From positions 1 to 21,187 of the IMG/VR virus record IMGVR_UViG_3300013286_000077: a DNA stretch of 21,187 nucleotides. The stretch is one strand, 5' to 3'. Position 1 is the stretch's first letter; the number at the start of each line of letters is the position of its first letter. Shown here piece after piece: positions 12,687-19,556 of this stretch. The DNA comes from a virus. A model generated the notes under the pieces. It was not told the DNA's origin. It did no database searches and was given only the letters and a program-made list of their open reading frames with translations. The translations under genes were made by a program, and so were the position numbers.

Positions 12687-12998
12687 ATGACAAATATACA
12701 GCCATTAGGCAGTCTGGTTTTAGTTAAAGAAAATAAGATGGAAGATAAGACAACCAAATCAGGTTTAGTTCTTACCGCTTCAGTTATTGAAAGCGGAGTA
12801 AAAAGAGGACAGGTTGTAAAAGTTGGATCGGGAGATCACGACAACGCTGGTAATCATTATCCAGTACCTCTTAATATTGGAGATACTGTCATCTATTCTG
12901 AGAATCATGTAACAGAAGTTGAAGATGATAATGAAAGAGAAAAGTATTATTTTATTAACTGGAGAAACATCCTTGGAGTACAGGAAGAGACAAACTAA
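12687..12998 (+). CDS. groES: GroES-like co-chaperonin
   Basis: The 103-residue protein follows the Cpn10 pattern. It opens with IQPLGSLVLVKE, then KTTKSGLVLTASV, where the mobile loop that contacts GroEL should lie. GQVVKVGSG and NIGDTVIYSENHVTEVE follow, and it ends in NILGV. Cpn10 caps the GroEL cage. No GroEL is encoded in this window, so it would work with the host chaperonin, as T4 gp31 does for the major capsid protein. The predicted roof loop (DHDNAGNHY) is longer than in typical bacterial forms. The stop overlaps the next start by one base. Confidence 0.9.
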   Translation: MTNIQPLGSLVLVKENKMEDKTTKSGLVLTASVIESGVKRGQVVKVGSGDHDNAGNHYPVPLNIGDTVIYSENHVTEVEDDNEREKYYFINWRNILGVQEETN

Positions 12999-13228
12999 TG
13001 CCAACAATTGAATTAAACTACGATCAAGCACATGCTTTTGTAGAAAAAAATAAAAACAATTATTTTTATTGGGATGGTTACACAATTGTTAAGTGGACCC
13101 CTGGTCACAATGGATTTATGCAAACAAATGGTTTATTTAAAAATAATAAGTGGGGATATGCATCTCGCTACAAACTAAATGCAAATGGCACTTGGAGAAT
13201 TAGTGACAAATATGCCAGGTTTATTTAG
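12998..13228 (+). CDS. Hypothetical aromatic-rich protein
   Basis: A 76-residue protein rich in Trp, Tyr and Asn (NYFYWDGYTIVKWTPGHNGF, KNNKWGYASRYKL, GTWRISDKY). The likely fold is a small beta sheet. Similar short proteins with WDGW...W.P...G.F...WG patterns are familiar to me from actinophages, without a known role. It starts in a TAATG overlap with GroES and its 3' end overlaps the WhiB gene by 17 bases. Promoter and expression are presumably shared with GroES. Confidence 0.65.
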   Translation: MPTIELNYDQAHAFVEKNKNNYFYWDGYTIVKWTPGHNGFMQTNGLFKNNKWGYASRYKLNANGTWRISDKYARFI

Positions 13229-13526
13229 TCATTTAGGTATTGATGAATCTGATATTAAATGGTATCACCTTGCAGCGTGCACAAATATGCCAATCAATTG
13301 GTTTTATGATAATTATGAATCAGACAAAGAGCTTGCAAAGCAGATAGATCAAACTTGTTTACATTGCCCAGTTATTAAAAAGTGTCATAGTGAAGGTATA
13401 AAGAACAAAGAAAAAGGTGTATGGGGTGGAGTGTTTATGGATCTTGGAAGACCAGATAAGCAAAACAATTCACATAAAGAACCTGAAACATGGAAACAAT
13501 TAAAGAAGCTTCATGGAAAAAATTAA
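13212..13526 (+). CDS. WhiB-like Fe-S regulator
   Basis: The 104-residue protein has the WhiB signature. Cys23, then Cys49-x-x-Cys52 and Cys58 would hold a 4Fe-4S cluster, followed by the turn GVWGG (69-73) and a basic C-terminal tail. WhiB proteins occur only in actinobacteria and their phages and bind sigma factor to change transcription. Phage copies (for example TM4 gp49) can interfere with host WhiB function and superinfection. I chose ATG 13212, with GGAGA 14 bases upstream, over ATG 13179, which has no ribosome site and would overlap the previous gene by 50 bases; the choice is not certain. Confidence 0.88.
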   Translation: MPGLFSHLGIDESDIKWYHLAACTNMPINWFYDNYESDKELAKQIDQTCLHCPVIKKCHSEGIKNKEKGVWGGVFMDLGRPDKQNNSHKEPETWKQLKKLHGKN

Positions 13527-13794
13527 ATACACAACGGAGATGGCTAAAAAAATACGCGGGGTTAAAGTTCCTGTTAAAAATCTAGTATTAGATGTTAGAG
13601 CAAGACCAAATTATCTTGCTCTTACTGTGTATGAAAGTAATATCATGGAGATGAATGAAAGTCAACGTATGGCTGTAATGGATTATTTAGTTTTAGTTAG
13701 AGAACTTATTATGTCTTATGGAACACCATGTGAAATAGAGGGGATGAAACATACTCATGAGCAAGCAAGAGAACAACGAAGAAGAAATGACTAA
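13513..13794 (+). CDS. Hypothetical phage protein
   Basis: The 93-residue protein overlaps the WhiB gene by 14 bases. It has an N-terminal segment KKIRGVKVPVKNLVLDVRARPNYLALTVYESN that looks like two or three beta strands, then a helical part (MAVMDYLVLVRELI) and SYGTPCEIEGM. The tail is charged. I recall proteins of similar order in actinophages, with no function assigned. It is probably expressed with WhiB. Confidence 0.65.
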   Translation: MEKIKYTTEMAKKIRGVKVPVKNLVLDVRARPNYLALTVYESNIMEMNESQRMAVMDYLVLVRELIMSYGTPCEIEGMKHTHEQAREQRRRND

Positions 13795-14002
13795 TTTTCA
13801 AGGTGAAGAAGACCCAGTTGTTTATGTTTATATTCCTGATGAAGGATTAAACGGGTTTTTGATTAGAGAGGGAGCCTATATGTCAACTGTTCAATACTTT
13901 GATAATGGTGTGGGGTATATTGTTGATATGGCTAATGACGAGTTTATTGTTGTTGATGAAATAGGTATAGGATATATTGATGAACAGGATAAAAATTTAT
14001 AA
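13757..14002 (+). CDS. Acidic hypothetical protein
   Basis: An 81-residue acidic protein, mostly beta-strand in pattern (VVYVYIPDEGLNGFLIREG, YFDNGVGYIVDMANDEFIVVDE). The frame begins at ATG 13757 inside the previous gene; a second in-frame ATG at 13787, overlapping that gene by eight bases, is an equally good start and would remove the charged first ten residues. No motif is recognised. The fold might be a small SH3-like or Tudor-like barrel, which is a guess. Confidence 0.6.
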   Translation: MSKQENNEEEMTNFQGEEDPVVYVYIPDEGLNGFLIREGAYMSTVQYFDNGVGYIVDMANDEFIVVDEIGIGYIDEQDKNL

Positions 14003-14232
14003 TGTTATGTTTTAGTTGTAGCAAACAAAAAAATGAACTTCTACCCAAAAAATCCGCTATAATGGATGGAGTGCTTCTTTACATGTGTCAGTCATGTATA
14101 GATGAAAAATTTGAGCCCCGTTGGGTAATAATTTTGGCGGGTAGACAAAATGGCGCAGAATCTGTCAGAGACTATATTATTAAGCATCGCTACATAGGTA
14201 AAACAATTTTTGCCGAAGAGCTTATTGCGTAA
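14002..14232 (+). CDS. Small zinc-finger protein
   Basis: The 76-residue protein has two Cys pairs, C3/C6 (CFSC) and C29/C32 (CQSC), spaced as in a zinc ribbon or treble-clef. The C-terminal part (WVIILAGRQNGAESVRDYIIKHRYIG) is helical and basic. It starts in a one-base TAATG overlap. Comparable zinc proteins are frequent in actinophage operons. Function unknown; nucleic-acid binding is plausible. Confidence 0.7.
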   Translation: MLCFSCSKQKNELLPKKSAIMDGVLLYMCQSCIDEKFEPRWVIILAGRQNGAESVRDYIIKHRYIGKTIFAEELIA

Positions 14233-14240
14233 GAGATGTT

Positions 14241-14537
14241 ATGTTAAAAATTACAAATGATATGGAAGAAATTATTAGCCAAGAACGAGCTATAGTTTAT
14301 TTTGGCGCTACGTGGTGTGCTCCATGTAAACAATTAAAACCACAATTTGCAAAAGCATCTTTAGTTGATAAGGATACACCGTATTATGTAGTAGATGTAG
14401 ATCAGATTAATTTTAAATATTTAAATCAGTATAGCATTCAAAGTATACCGCAAGTTTTTGAAATGAATAAAGGTTTAATTAATAAAAAAATAATAGGAAA
14501 AACGTCAGATGCAATGCTGGCAGAAATGGGTAAATAA
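14241..14537 (+). CDS. Thioredoxin
   Basis: The 98-residue protein is a standard thioredoxin fold. The active site WCAPCK has Cys26 and Cys29, with the preceding FGATW strand. The cis-Pro is Pro70 in SIPQV. Asp52/Asp54 lie in the strand VVDVDQ. It lacks a signal peptide, so it works in the cytoplasm, reducing disulphides or supporting ribonucleotide reductase; none is encoded in this window. Phage thioredoxins can also serve as polymerase processivity factors. The next gene begins directly at its stop. Confidence 0.92.
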   Translation: MLKITNDMEEIISQERAIVYFGATWCAPCKQLKPQFAKASLVDKDTPYYVVDVDQINFKYLNQYSIQSIPQVFEMNKGLINKKIIGKTSDAMLAEMGK

Positions 14538-15080
14538 ATGAAACGTAATAAAATTATGTTAGTAATTGCAGTATTATTTACATTAATTAATGGTTCAGCA
14601 CTTGCTGCAACAAAAACAATTGATTGGGTTTTGCCAAATTTAAAGGTAACACCAGGAGCAATTAATGCTAATGTTACTCAATCAAATATTAAAAATAATG
14701 TTTGCAAAGCTAATTGGACAAGCACAGTACGCCCACCAGTATCTTATACAAATAAGCTGAAGGCTACACAAATGGTTGGAGATTATAAGTCTTTAGTTGC
14801 CACCTATGGCGCAGACCCCGCAGGATACGAAGAAGACCACCTTATCTCTCTACAACTTGGTGGAAGCCCAACAGATCCTAGAAACCTATGGCCTGAGCCA
14901 TATTCTGGCAATAATGCTCGTAAGAAAGATGTAATCGAAACTAAATTAAAGAATCTTATTTGCACAGGAAAAATTCAACTTGCGGACGCTCAAAAGGCTA
15001 TTGCCACAAATTGGGTTTTAGCGTATAATAAATATATAACCCCTACGGATGTAAAAGCTTCCGTAGATGCCAATAACTAA
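14538..15080 (+). CDS. Exported HNH-like nuclease
   Basis: The 180-residue protein has a signal peptide (MKRNKIMLVIAVLFTLINGSALA, cleaved near residue 23). The C-terminal domain carries EEDHLISLQLGGSPTDPRNL (Asp100-His101, Asn116) then WPEPYSGNN and ARKKDVIETKLKN. The DH...N arrangement with LGG and DPRNLWPEP is the pattern of secreted beta-beta-alpha-metal (HNH-type) nuclease-like proteins. Cys56 and Cys142 may form a disulphide. It would act outside the membrane, for example on host or competing DNA during entry or after lysis. An exported nuclease on a phage is unusual. The ATG follows the thioredoxin stop with no gap. Confidence 0.75.
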   Translation: MKRNKIMLVIAVLFTLINGSALAATKTIDWVLPNLKVTPGAINANVTQSNIKNNVCKANWTSTVRPPVSYTNKLKATQMVGDYKSLVATYGADPAGYEEDHLISLQLGGSPTDPRNLWPEPYSGNNARKKDVIETKLKNLICTGKIQLADAQKAIATNWVLAYNKYITPTDVKASVDANN

Positions 15081-15093
15081 TTAAGGATAAAAA

Positions 15094-15639
15094 ATGACAA
15101 CCATTGTAGCGGTATGTAAAAATGGTAATGTTACTATGGGTGCGGATGCACAAGTAACAGATAATTCAAGGCCTTCCAAGCATGTAAACATGGAAAAAAT
15201 TACTAAAAATAATGGTTATCTTATTGCTGGAAGCGGTGATTCTCAACCATGCGATATATTACAACACATTTTTATTCCACCAGTACCTACTGTACAAGAA
15301 AGAAAAAATCTTTACAAATTTATGATTGTTAAATTTGTTCCAGCAATGCGTGAAGTTTTAGAAGATAATGGTTGGAAGCCATCCACAGAAGATAAAGAAT
15401 CAGGATTTAATATGCTTTTTGCTTTTGATGGAGAAGTATTTGACATAGGCGATGACTTTAGTGTATTATTAAATGATAATGGCATATATGGGGTTGGAAG
15501 CGGTTCCCCATATGCTATGGGTGCTTTATATGCTGGGGTAAGTGTTGAAAAAGCTTTAGATATTGCTACTATTAATGATATTTATACATCTGGCCCTTAT
15601 CAAATTGTAAAACAGCAAAAACAAAATAAAACAAAATAA
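15094..15639 (+). CDS. HslV/proteasome-like Ntn hydrolase
   Basis: The 181-residue protein matches the HslV/20S-beta fold. The N-terminus MTTIVAVCKNG would expose Thr2 as nucleophile after Met removal. GADAQ supplies Asp18 (the D17 position), and the partly buried Lys35 (MEKITK) matches HslV K33. The stretch IYGVGSGSPYAMGALYAG corresponds to the GSGGxYAxAA motif, and ALDIATINDIYTSGP to the HslV end. Length is close to HslV. No HslU, Mpa or other ATPase is seen here. It may use a host ATPase or act alone on small or unfolded proteins. AAGGA precedes the ATG. The fold is well supported; the partner and substrate are unknown. Confidence 0.85.
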   Translation: MTTIVAVCKNGNVTMGADAQVTDNSRPSKHVNMEKITKNNGYLIAGSGDSQPCDILQHIFIPPVPTVQERKNLYKFMIVKFVPAMREVLEDNGWKPSTEDKESGFNMLFAFDGEVFDIGDDFSVLLNDNGIYGVGSGSPYAMGALYAGVSVEKALDIATINDIYTSGPYQIVKQQKQNKTK

Positions 15640-15642
15640 AAT

Positions 15643-15674
15643 TGATTACATCAGTAATCATTATCCTGATCAGG
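15643..15674. promoter_or_regulatory. Two adjacent inverted repeats upstream of the exported protein gene
   Basis: TGATTAC-ATCA-GTAATCA (15643-15660, seven pairs) is followed four bases later by the ten-base palindrome CCTGATCAGG (15665-15674). Neither has a T tract on the plus strand. They may be operator sites or a leader structure for the gene at 15697; no clear promoter was found between them. Confidence 0.4.
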
Positions 15675-15696
15675 GATACTAACTAGATAGGAAAAC

Positions 15697-16761
15697 ATGA
15701 AAACAAATAAGAAGATCGCCTTTGCTATTGCTGCAGCTCTAGCATTAACAGGCATCGCAACATCAGCACATGCTGCACCGCTTGCGGTTACAGTTGCTGG
15801 TGTATCAAATGCAACAACAACTGCAGCACCAAAGACAGTTGCAGTTCCAGTATCAAATGTAATTGATTCGTCAAATACAGTAGCACTTGCTGCTACAGCA
15901 GACACAGGAACAGCAGTCACATATGTTGCATCAGGCGTAAAGCTTGTTTCAGCACTTAACACTACACTTGCTCCAGTAACTGCAGCGTCAGGTGTTTCAT
16001 CAGTTTCAGTAACATCACAAGGTGTTGCAGTAACCGTATATGCTTATACAACAAGCACAAATGTTGGCTCGGTAACCATTACAAATGGTGCATATTCAAC
16101 AATTGTATACATCCAGGGAACAGCAGGAGTTGCAGCAAACGTTGCAGTTTCAGTCCCAGCAGCAACAGCAGTTGGAACAATTCCAACAATTAATGTTTCT
16201 GCAACAGATGTTTTTGGAAACGCAGTTGCCTCAGAAGCAATTTCAGTAACATTAATTAATGCAACATTTTCTGATGCATCAATTACAAAGACACTCACAA
16301 CTTCAGCAGTAACTTCTGCAGCGGGTGTAACACCAGTCACCGTTATTGGCTCAGCAACAGGAACTCTTGCTACAGCAGTAGCAGGGACAATTACTGTTGT
16401 TGCAACAGATTCATCAATTGCAACAACTGCAACAGGACTTCCTGTAGCGGTTAAGTCAGCAATTGCAACATTTTCTGTTTCAGATCTTGCAGCACAACTT
16501 GCAACAGCAAACGCACAACTTGCAGTTGAAAAAGCAGGTCGCGCAGCAGACAAGGTAGCAGCAGATAAGGCACTTGCAGATGCAAAGGCTCTTGCTGCAA
16601 CAGCACAAGCAGCAGCAGTTACAACAGCACAAGCTGCAGCACAAGCTGCATCAGATTCTGCAACAGCAATTGCTGCAGCAGCATATAAGGCAGAGTATAA
16701 CGCTCTTGCTACAAAGTGGAACAAAGCCCATCCAAAGGCTAAGGTTGCATTAAAGAAGTAA
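15697..16761 (+). CDS. Large exported Ala/Thr/Val-rich surface protein
   Basis: The 354-residue protein opens with a textbook signal peptide (MKTNKKIAFAIAAALALTG, cleavage near AHA|AP at residue 27). Residues 28 to about 265 are Ala/Thr/Val/Ser-rich beta-strand sequence, likely two or three Ig-like or S-layer-like domains (for example VGTIPTINVSATDVFGN). The last 90 residues form a helical Ala/Lys/Asp repeat (AADKVAADKALADAKAL) ending NKAHPKAKVALKK. Codon use is richer in GC-ending and GCA/ACA codons than its neighbours, and the start resembles a host envelope protein, so recent gain from a host is possible. It could coat the infected cell and block other phages. No sortase signal. Confidence 0.75.
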   Translation: MKTNKKIAFAIAAALALTGIATSAHAAPLAVTVAGVSNATTTAAPKTVAVPVSNVIDSSNTVALAATADTGTAVTYVASGVKLVSALNTTLAPVTAASGVSSVSVTSQGVAVTVYAYTTSTNVGSVTITNGAYSTIVYIQGTAGVAANVAVSVPAATAVGTIPTINVSATDVFGNAVASEAISVTLINATFSDASITKTLTTSAVTSAAGVTPVTVIGSATGTLATAVAGTITVVATDSSIATTATGLPVAVKSAIATFSVSDLAAQLATANAQLAVEKAGRAADKVAADKALADAKALAATAQAAAVTTAQAAAQAASDSATAIAAAAYKAEYNALATKWNKAHPKAKVALKK

Positions 16762-16774
16762 TTTAAATTAACCT

Positions 16775-16810
16775 GGGGGGGCGGGATTATGTTCCGTCCT
16801 CTTTGGTTTT
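16775..16810 (+). terminator. Probable terminator after the surface protein gene
   Basis: A G-rich run ending GGGGGCGG pairs with CCGTCCTC (one or two G-T pairs) around a loop of about nine bases, followed by TTTGGTTTT. It sits in the 60-base gap before the APS kinase gene. The loop and wobble pairs make it only moderately convincing. Confidence 0.5.
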
Positions 16811-16821
16811 AAAGGAAAATA

Positions 16822-17574
16822 ATGATAATTCAAATTATTGGTTTGCCTGGATCGGGTAAAACAACTTTAGCTACTGAGCTTTCTGGTCGTATAAACGCAG
16901 TACACCTTAATGCAGACCACGTTAGGTCAACAGTTAACTCTGATCTTGGTTTTACACCTGAAGATCGCAAAGAACATGCTCGTCGTATGGGGGAGATGTC
17001 TCGTTTATTGTCTGGACAGGGTTTAGATGTAGTCGTTGACTTTATCTGCCCAACACAAACAACTCGTGAGGCATTTGGTAAGGCCGATATCTTGGTTTGG
17101 ATGGACACCATTAAAGAGGGTCGTTTTGAAGATACCAATAAGATGTGGGAAATTCCTACCGTCTTTGACTACAAGTTTGAGACTTTTGACGCAAATGCTC
17201 ATGTAGATAACATTATTTTTACTTCTAATCTTCATGATTGGAAAGCTCCTACAACCTTGATGTTGGGGCGTTATCAGCCGTGGCATGAAGGACATCACGC
17301 TTTATACCATGAAGCTAAGGAACGCACCCAACAGGTAATGCTGGGTGTTCGTAATACTCAAGGAACCAGTGAAAAAGATCCGCTCAGCTTTTATGAGGTA
17401 AAGGGGTATATTTTATCAGATCCTGCTATGTCTGAGGCTATGGTTGTAAAGATGCCTAATATTACTAATATTGTTTACGGCAGAGACGTTGGATACAAAA
17501 TAGAACAAGTGCATCTTGGTGCAAACATTGAAGCTATTTCTGCCACGCAGAAACGTAAAGAATTGGGTATTTAA
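16822..17574 (+). CDS. APS kinase (CysC-like) fused to an HxGH nucleotidyltransferase
   Basis: The first half (residues 1 to about 135) is an adenylyl-sulfate kinase. It has P-loop GLPGSGKTT (7-15), NADHVR (30-35), DLGFTPEDRKEHARR (41-55) and FICPTQTTR. It phosphorylates APS to PAPS. The second half (about 143-250) is a small nucleotidyltransferase: LGRYQPWHEGH with the HxGH site at 155-158, then VYGRDVGY and ISATQKRK. This order (HxGH, GRD, IS-x-T-x-x-R) is shared by ATP sulfurylase and NMN adenylyltransferase families, so it may make APS or a nicotinamide nucleotide. A full ATP sulfurylase is much larger. Two sulfotransferases downstream favour PAPS synthesis. AAAGGA precedes the ATG. Confidence 0.85.
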   Translation: MIIQIIGLPGSGKTTLATELSGRINAVHLNADHVRSTVNSDLGFTPEDRKEHARRMGEMSRLLSGQGLDVVVDFICPTQTTREAFGKADILVWMDTIKEGRFEDTNKMWEIPTVFDYKFETFDANAHVDNIIFTSNLHDWKAPTTLMLGRYQPWHEGHHALYHEAKERTQQVMLGVRNTQGTSEKDPLSFYEVKGYILSDPAMSEAMVVKMPNITNIVYGRDVGYKIEQVHLGANIEAISATQKRKELGI

Positions 17575-17805
17575 ATGAAAGTGACTAAATCAAGGTCTTT
17601 ATTTAAAGCATTGCTTTGGAGATTAATTGGTTCTATAGATACGTTTATTGTTTCCTTATTGATTACTGGAAATGGTAAATGGGCAGTTGGAATTGCAAGT
17701 GTTGAAGTTTTTACAAAAATAATTTTATACTATTTACATGAAAGATTATGGAATTTTATTAAATGGGGTAAGATAGACAATGAATCAAACCTTAGAAATA
17801 AATAA
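17575..17805 (+). CDS. DUF2061 membrane protein
   Basis: The 76-residue protein matches DUF2061: KSRSLFKALLWRLIGSIDTF, a first membrane segment (SLLITGNGKWAVGIA), and a second ending KIILYYLHERLWNFIKWG. It starts immediately after the kinase stop, and its end overlaps the first sulfotransferase by 26 bases. The family has no proven function. From memory, it is found next to sulfate-assimilation genes in some bacteria, which fits this cassette; I could not check that here. It may recruit the sulfation enzymes to the membrane. Confidence 0.8.
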   Translation: MKVTKSRSLFKALLWRLIGSIDTFIVSLLITGNGKWAVGIASVEVFTKIILYYLHERLWNFIKWGKIDNESNLRNK

Positions 17806-18628
17806 AAAGCTTTATTTTTTACATATTCCTAGGGTGGGTGGCATGGCTATTACCCATATGGTAAATGCAACGTTAGATACAAATAATATTGCACGTTATC
17901 CTAGCAAATTTTTTGTAAACAATCTAAATTTAGAGCAGCCTTTAAATTTTAACAACTATTTATTTATACAAAGACATCTTGGCACTTATCCAATAGGAAA
18001 AGCAAAAAATTTGGATGTGGCTTGTTTATTTAGAGATCCACTTGAAAGAATAGTTAGCAATTTTCACCTTGCTTGGAATAAATTTATAATAGGAAATCCA
18101 AAATATGAAATTTTTGATGAAATAGAAGACAAATTAAAATATTATTTAATTGATGATGAACAGCACAAATTACAAAATAATTTGCAAACAAGATATATTT
18201 GCAATTCTATAGAGGAATGTGTTGCACAAATAAGGTTTAATGAAACACCTATGTTAAAAAAATATACTGATGATTTTAATTTAATTGATAAGTCAACGCA
18301 CAGCTGGCACATACTTAATAATCAAACTTCTGTAGAATTTGCAAAAAAACAAATAGATAGTTTTTCAATCATTGGAATTTCTGAAAAACATGATGATTTT
18401 AAAAATAAAATTAAAGATTGGTTTTTAAATAATTACGGATTAATATTAAATGATTCTTTTGTTATAAATAAAATTAATCAAACATTAATTAATTATAAAA
18501 ACAAACAATATTTAAATTCAGATTTAATTGCTATGTTAAATGATAATGACAAAAAAAACATATTAAAAAATAATCAAATGGATTTTGAAATTTATAATTA
18601 TGTAAAGGAAAAAATTAATGTTAAATAA
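17780..18628 (+). CDS. Sulfotransferase, copy 1 (altered PAPS loop)
   Basis: The 282-residue protein belongs to the Sulfotransfer_2-like group. The 3'-phosphate-binding site is intact (CLFRDPLERIVSNF, residues 82-95). The conserved His is present in RHLGTYP. The 5'-phosphosulfate loop is altered: HIPRVGGMA (15-23) instead of HIPKTGGTS, so the Lys is Arg and both Thr are lost. It may therefore have lower activity or bind PAPS without transfer. It shares clear similarity with the next gene over its whole length (for example LQTRYICN, IGISEKHDDF), showing a tandem duplication. The C-terminus is Asn/Lys-rich. The acceptor is unknown. Confidence 0.82.
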   Translation: MNQTLEINKKLYFLHIPRVGGMAITHMVNATLDTNNIARYPSKFFVNNLNLEQPLNFNNYLFIQRHLGTYPIGKAKNLDVACLFRDPLERIVSNFHLAWNKFIIGNPKYEIFDEIEDKLKYYLIDDEQHKLQNNLQTRYICNSIEECVAQIRFNETPMLKKYTDDFNLIDKSTHSWHILNNQTSVEFAKKQIDSFSIIGISEKHDDFKNKIKDWFLNNYGLILNDSFVINKINQTLINYKNKQYLNSDLIAMLNDNDKKNILKNNQMDFEIYNYVKEKINVK

Positions 18629-19334
18629 ACAATTTTATTTGTTGCATATACCAAAAACAGGTGGCACGTCAGTCAGTTTAAGCTTATATAATTCTTTGCA
18701 TCAAAATGGATTAAAATCTTATCCAAATAAAAGACCACCCCATGAAAAAAATTTGAGCGAATACGTTTATATTGGTGCACATTTAGGTAGAAATCCAATT
18801 AACTCAATAGATAATTTAAGTGTTGGCTGCATATTGAGAAATCCTATTTCAAGATCTATTAGTAATTTTTTGTGGATTAAAGATTCTATATTAGAAAACA
18901 AATACAAAAATGTTAAAGATAAATTAAGACATTATCTTTTTGAAGACCCAGATTATTTTGATCATTACAATATTCAAACAAGATTTATCTGTAATAATCA
19001 AAAACCTATTGATATGATAGATTATCAAATCTGGTCAAGAAACTGGTATTTAAATAATAAGTTGGATGTAAATTTTGCAAAATCAGAGTTAGATTGTTTT
19101 GAAATTGTAGGAACACAAGACAAACATCGTGATTTTACAGTTAAAGTACATGATTGGTTTGACAAAAACTATAATATTAAGATAGAATATAATATAGAAA
19201 GACATGATTTAAAATCGGAAACTTCTGAATATTTATTAAACACATTAACAAAATCAGAAAAAGAAAAAATTTTAAATAATAATTATAAAGATTATGAGCT
19301 TTATGCTCATGCAAAAGAAAGGGTATCAAAATGA
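18618..19334 (+). CDS. Sulfotransferase, copy 2
   Basis: The 238-residue protein has an intact PAPS loop, HIPKTGGTS (10-18), and the His motif GAHLG (53-57). The 3'-phosphate site is CILRNPISRSISNF (71-84), with Asn in place of the Asp of copy 1 (RDP to RNP). It should transfer sulfate from PAPS to a hydroxyl or amine. The gene overlaps copy 1 by 11 bases and uses AAGGA as ribosome site, so both are made together. The shared stretches (IQTRFICNN, DKHRDF, DWFDKNYNI) show common origin. The acceptor might be host exopolysaccharide, a glycan on phage particles or lipid. Confidence 0.88.
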   Translation: MLNKQFYLLHIPKTGGTSVSLSLYNSLHQNGLKSYPNKRPPHEKNLSEYVYIGAHLGRNPINSIDNLSVGCILRNPISRSISNFLWIKDSILENKYKNVKDKLRHYLFEDPDYFDHYNIQTRFICNNQKPIDMIDYQIWSRNWYLNNKLDVNFAKSELDCFEIVGTQDKHRDFTVKVHDWFDKNYNIKIEYNIERHDLKSETSEYLLNTLTKSEKEKILNNNYKDYELYAHAKERVSK

Positions 19335-19552
19335 CTAATGACATTCCAGTAGGGTTAAAAGATTTAGAAACAATTATTACTAAAGTGGCAGCGGATTTGC
19401 TTGAAGAATGGGCAATTAATGATAGGTTTAGTGAAGATGATATGGAAAAAGCTTCACAAATGGCAGTTGATGATACAGTATTTGTAATTAATGCTTATAT
19501 GGCAATCTTTAATGAGCTTATTATTCTTGCTCAAACTGCAAAGTTAACATAA
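19331..19552 (+). CDS. Small hypothetical protein
   Basis: A 73-residue acidic helical protein coupled to sulfotransferase 2 through an ATGA overlap. It reads MTNDIPVGLKDLETIITKVAADL and ends in AYMAIFNELIILAQTAK. No motif is recognised. It is the last gene of the plus-strand run and is followed by a bidirectional terminator. A partner of the sulfotransferases is possible only by position. Confidence 0.6.
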   Translation: MTNDIPVGLKDLETIITKVAADLLEEWAINDRFSEDDMEKASQMAVDDTVFVINAYMAIFNELIILAQTAKLT

Positions 19553-19556
19553 TGAA

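Noticed and set aside
16044-16724. A 226-codon minus-strand frame
   Set aside because: It is a shadow of the Ala/Thr-rich exported protein, whose biased codons leave the other strand open.
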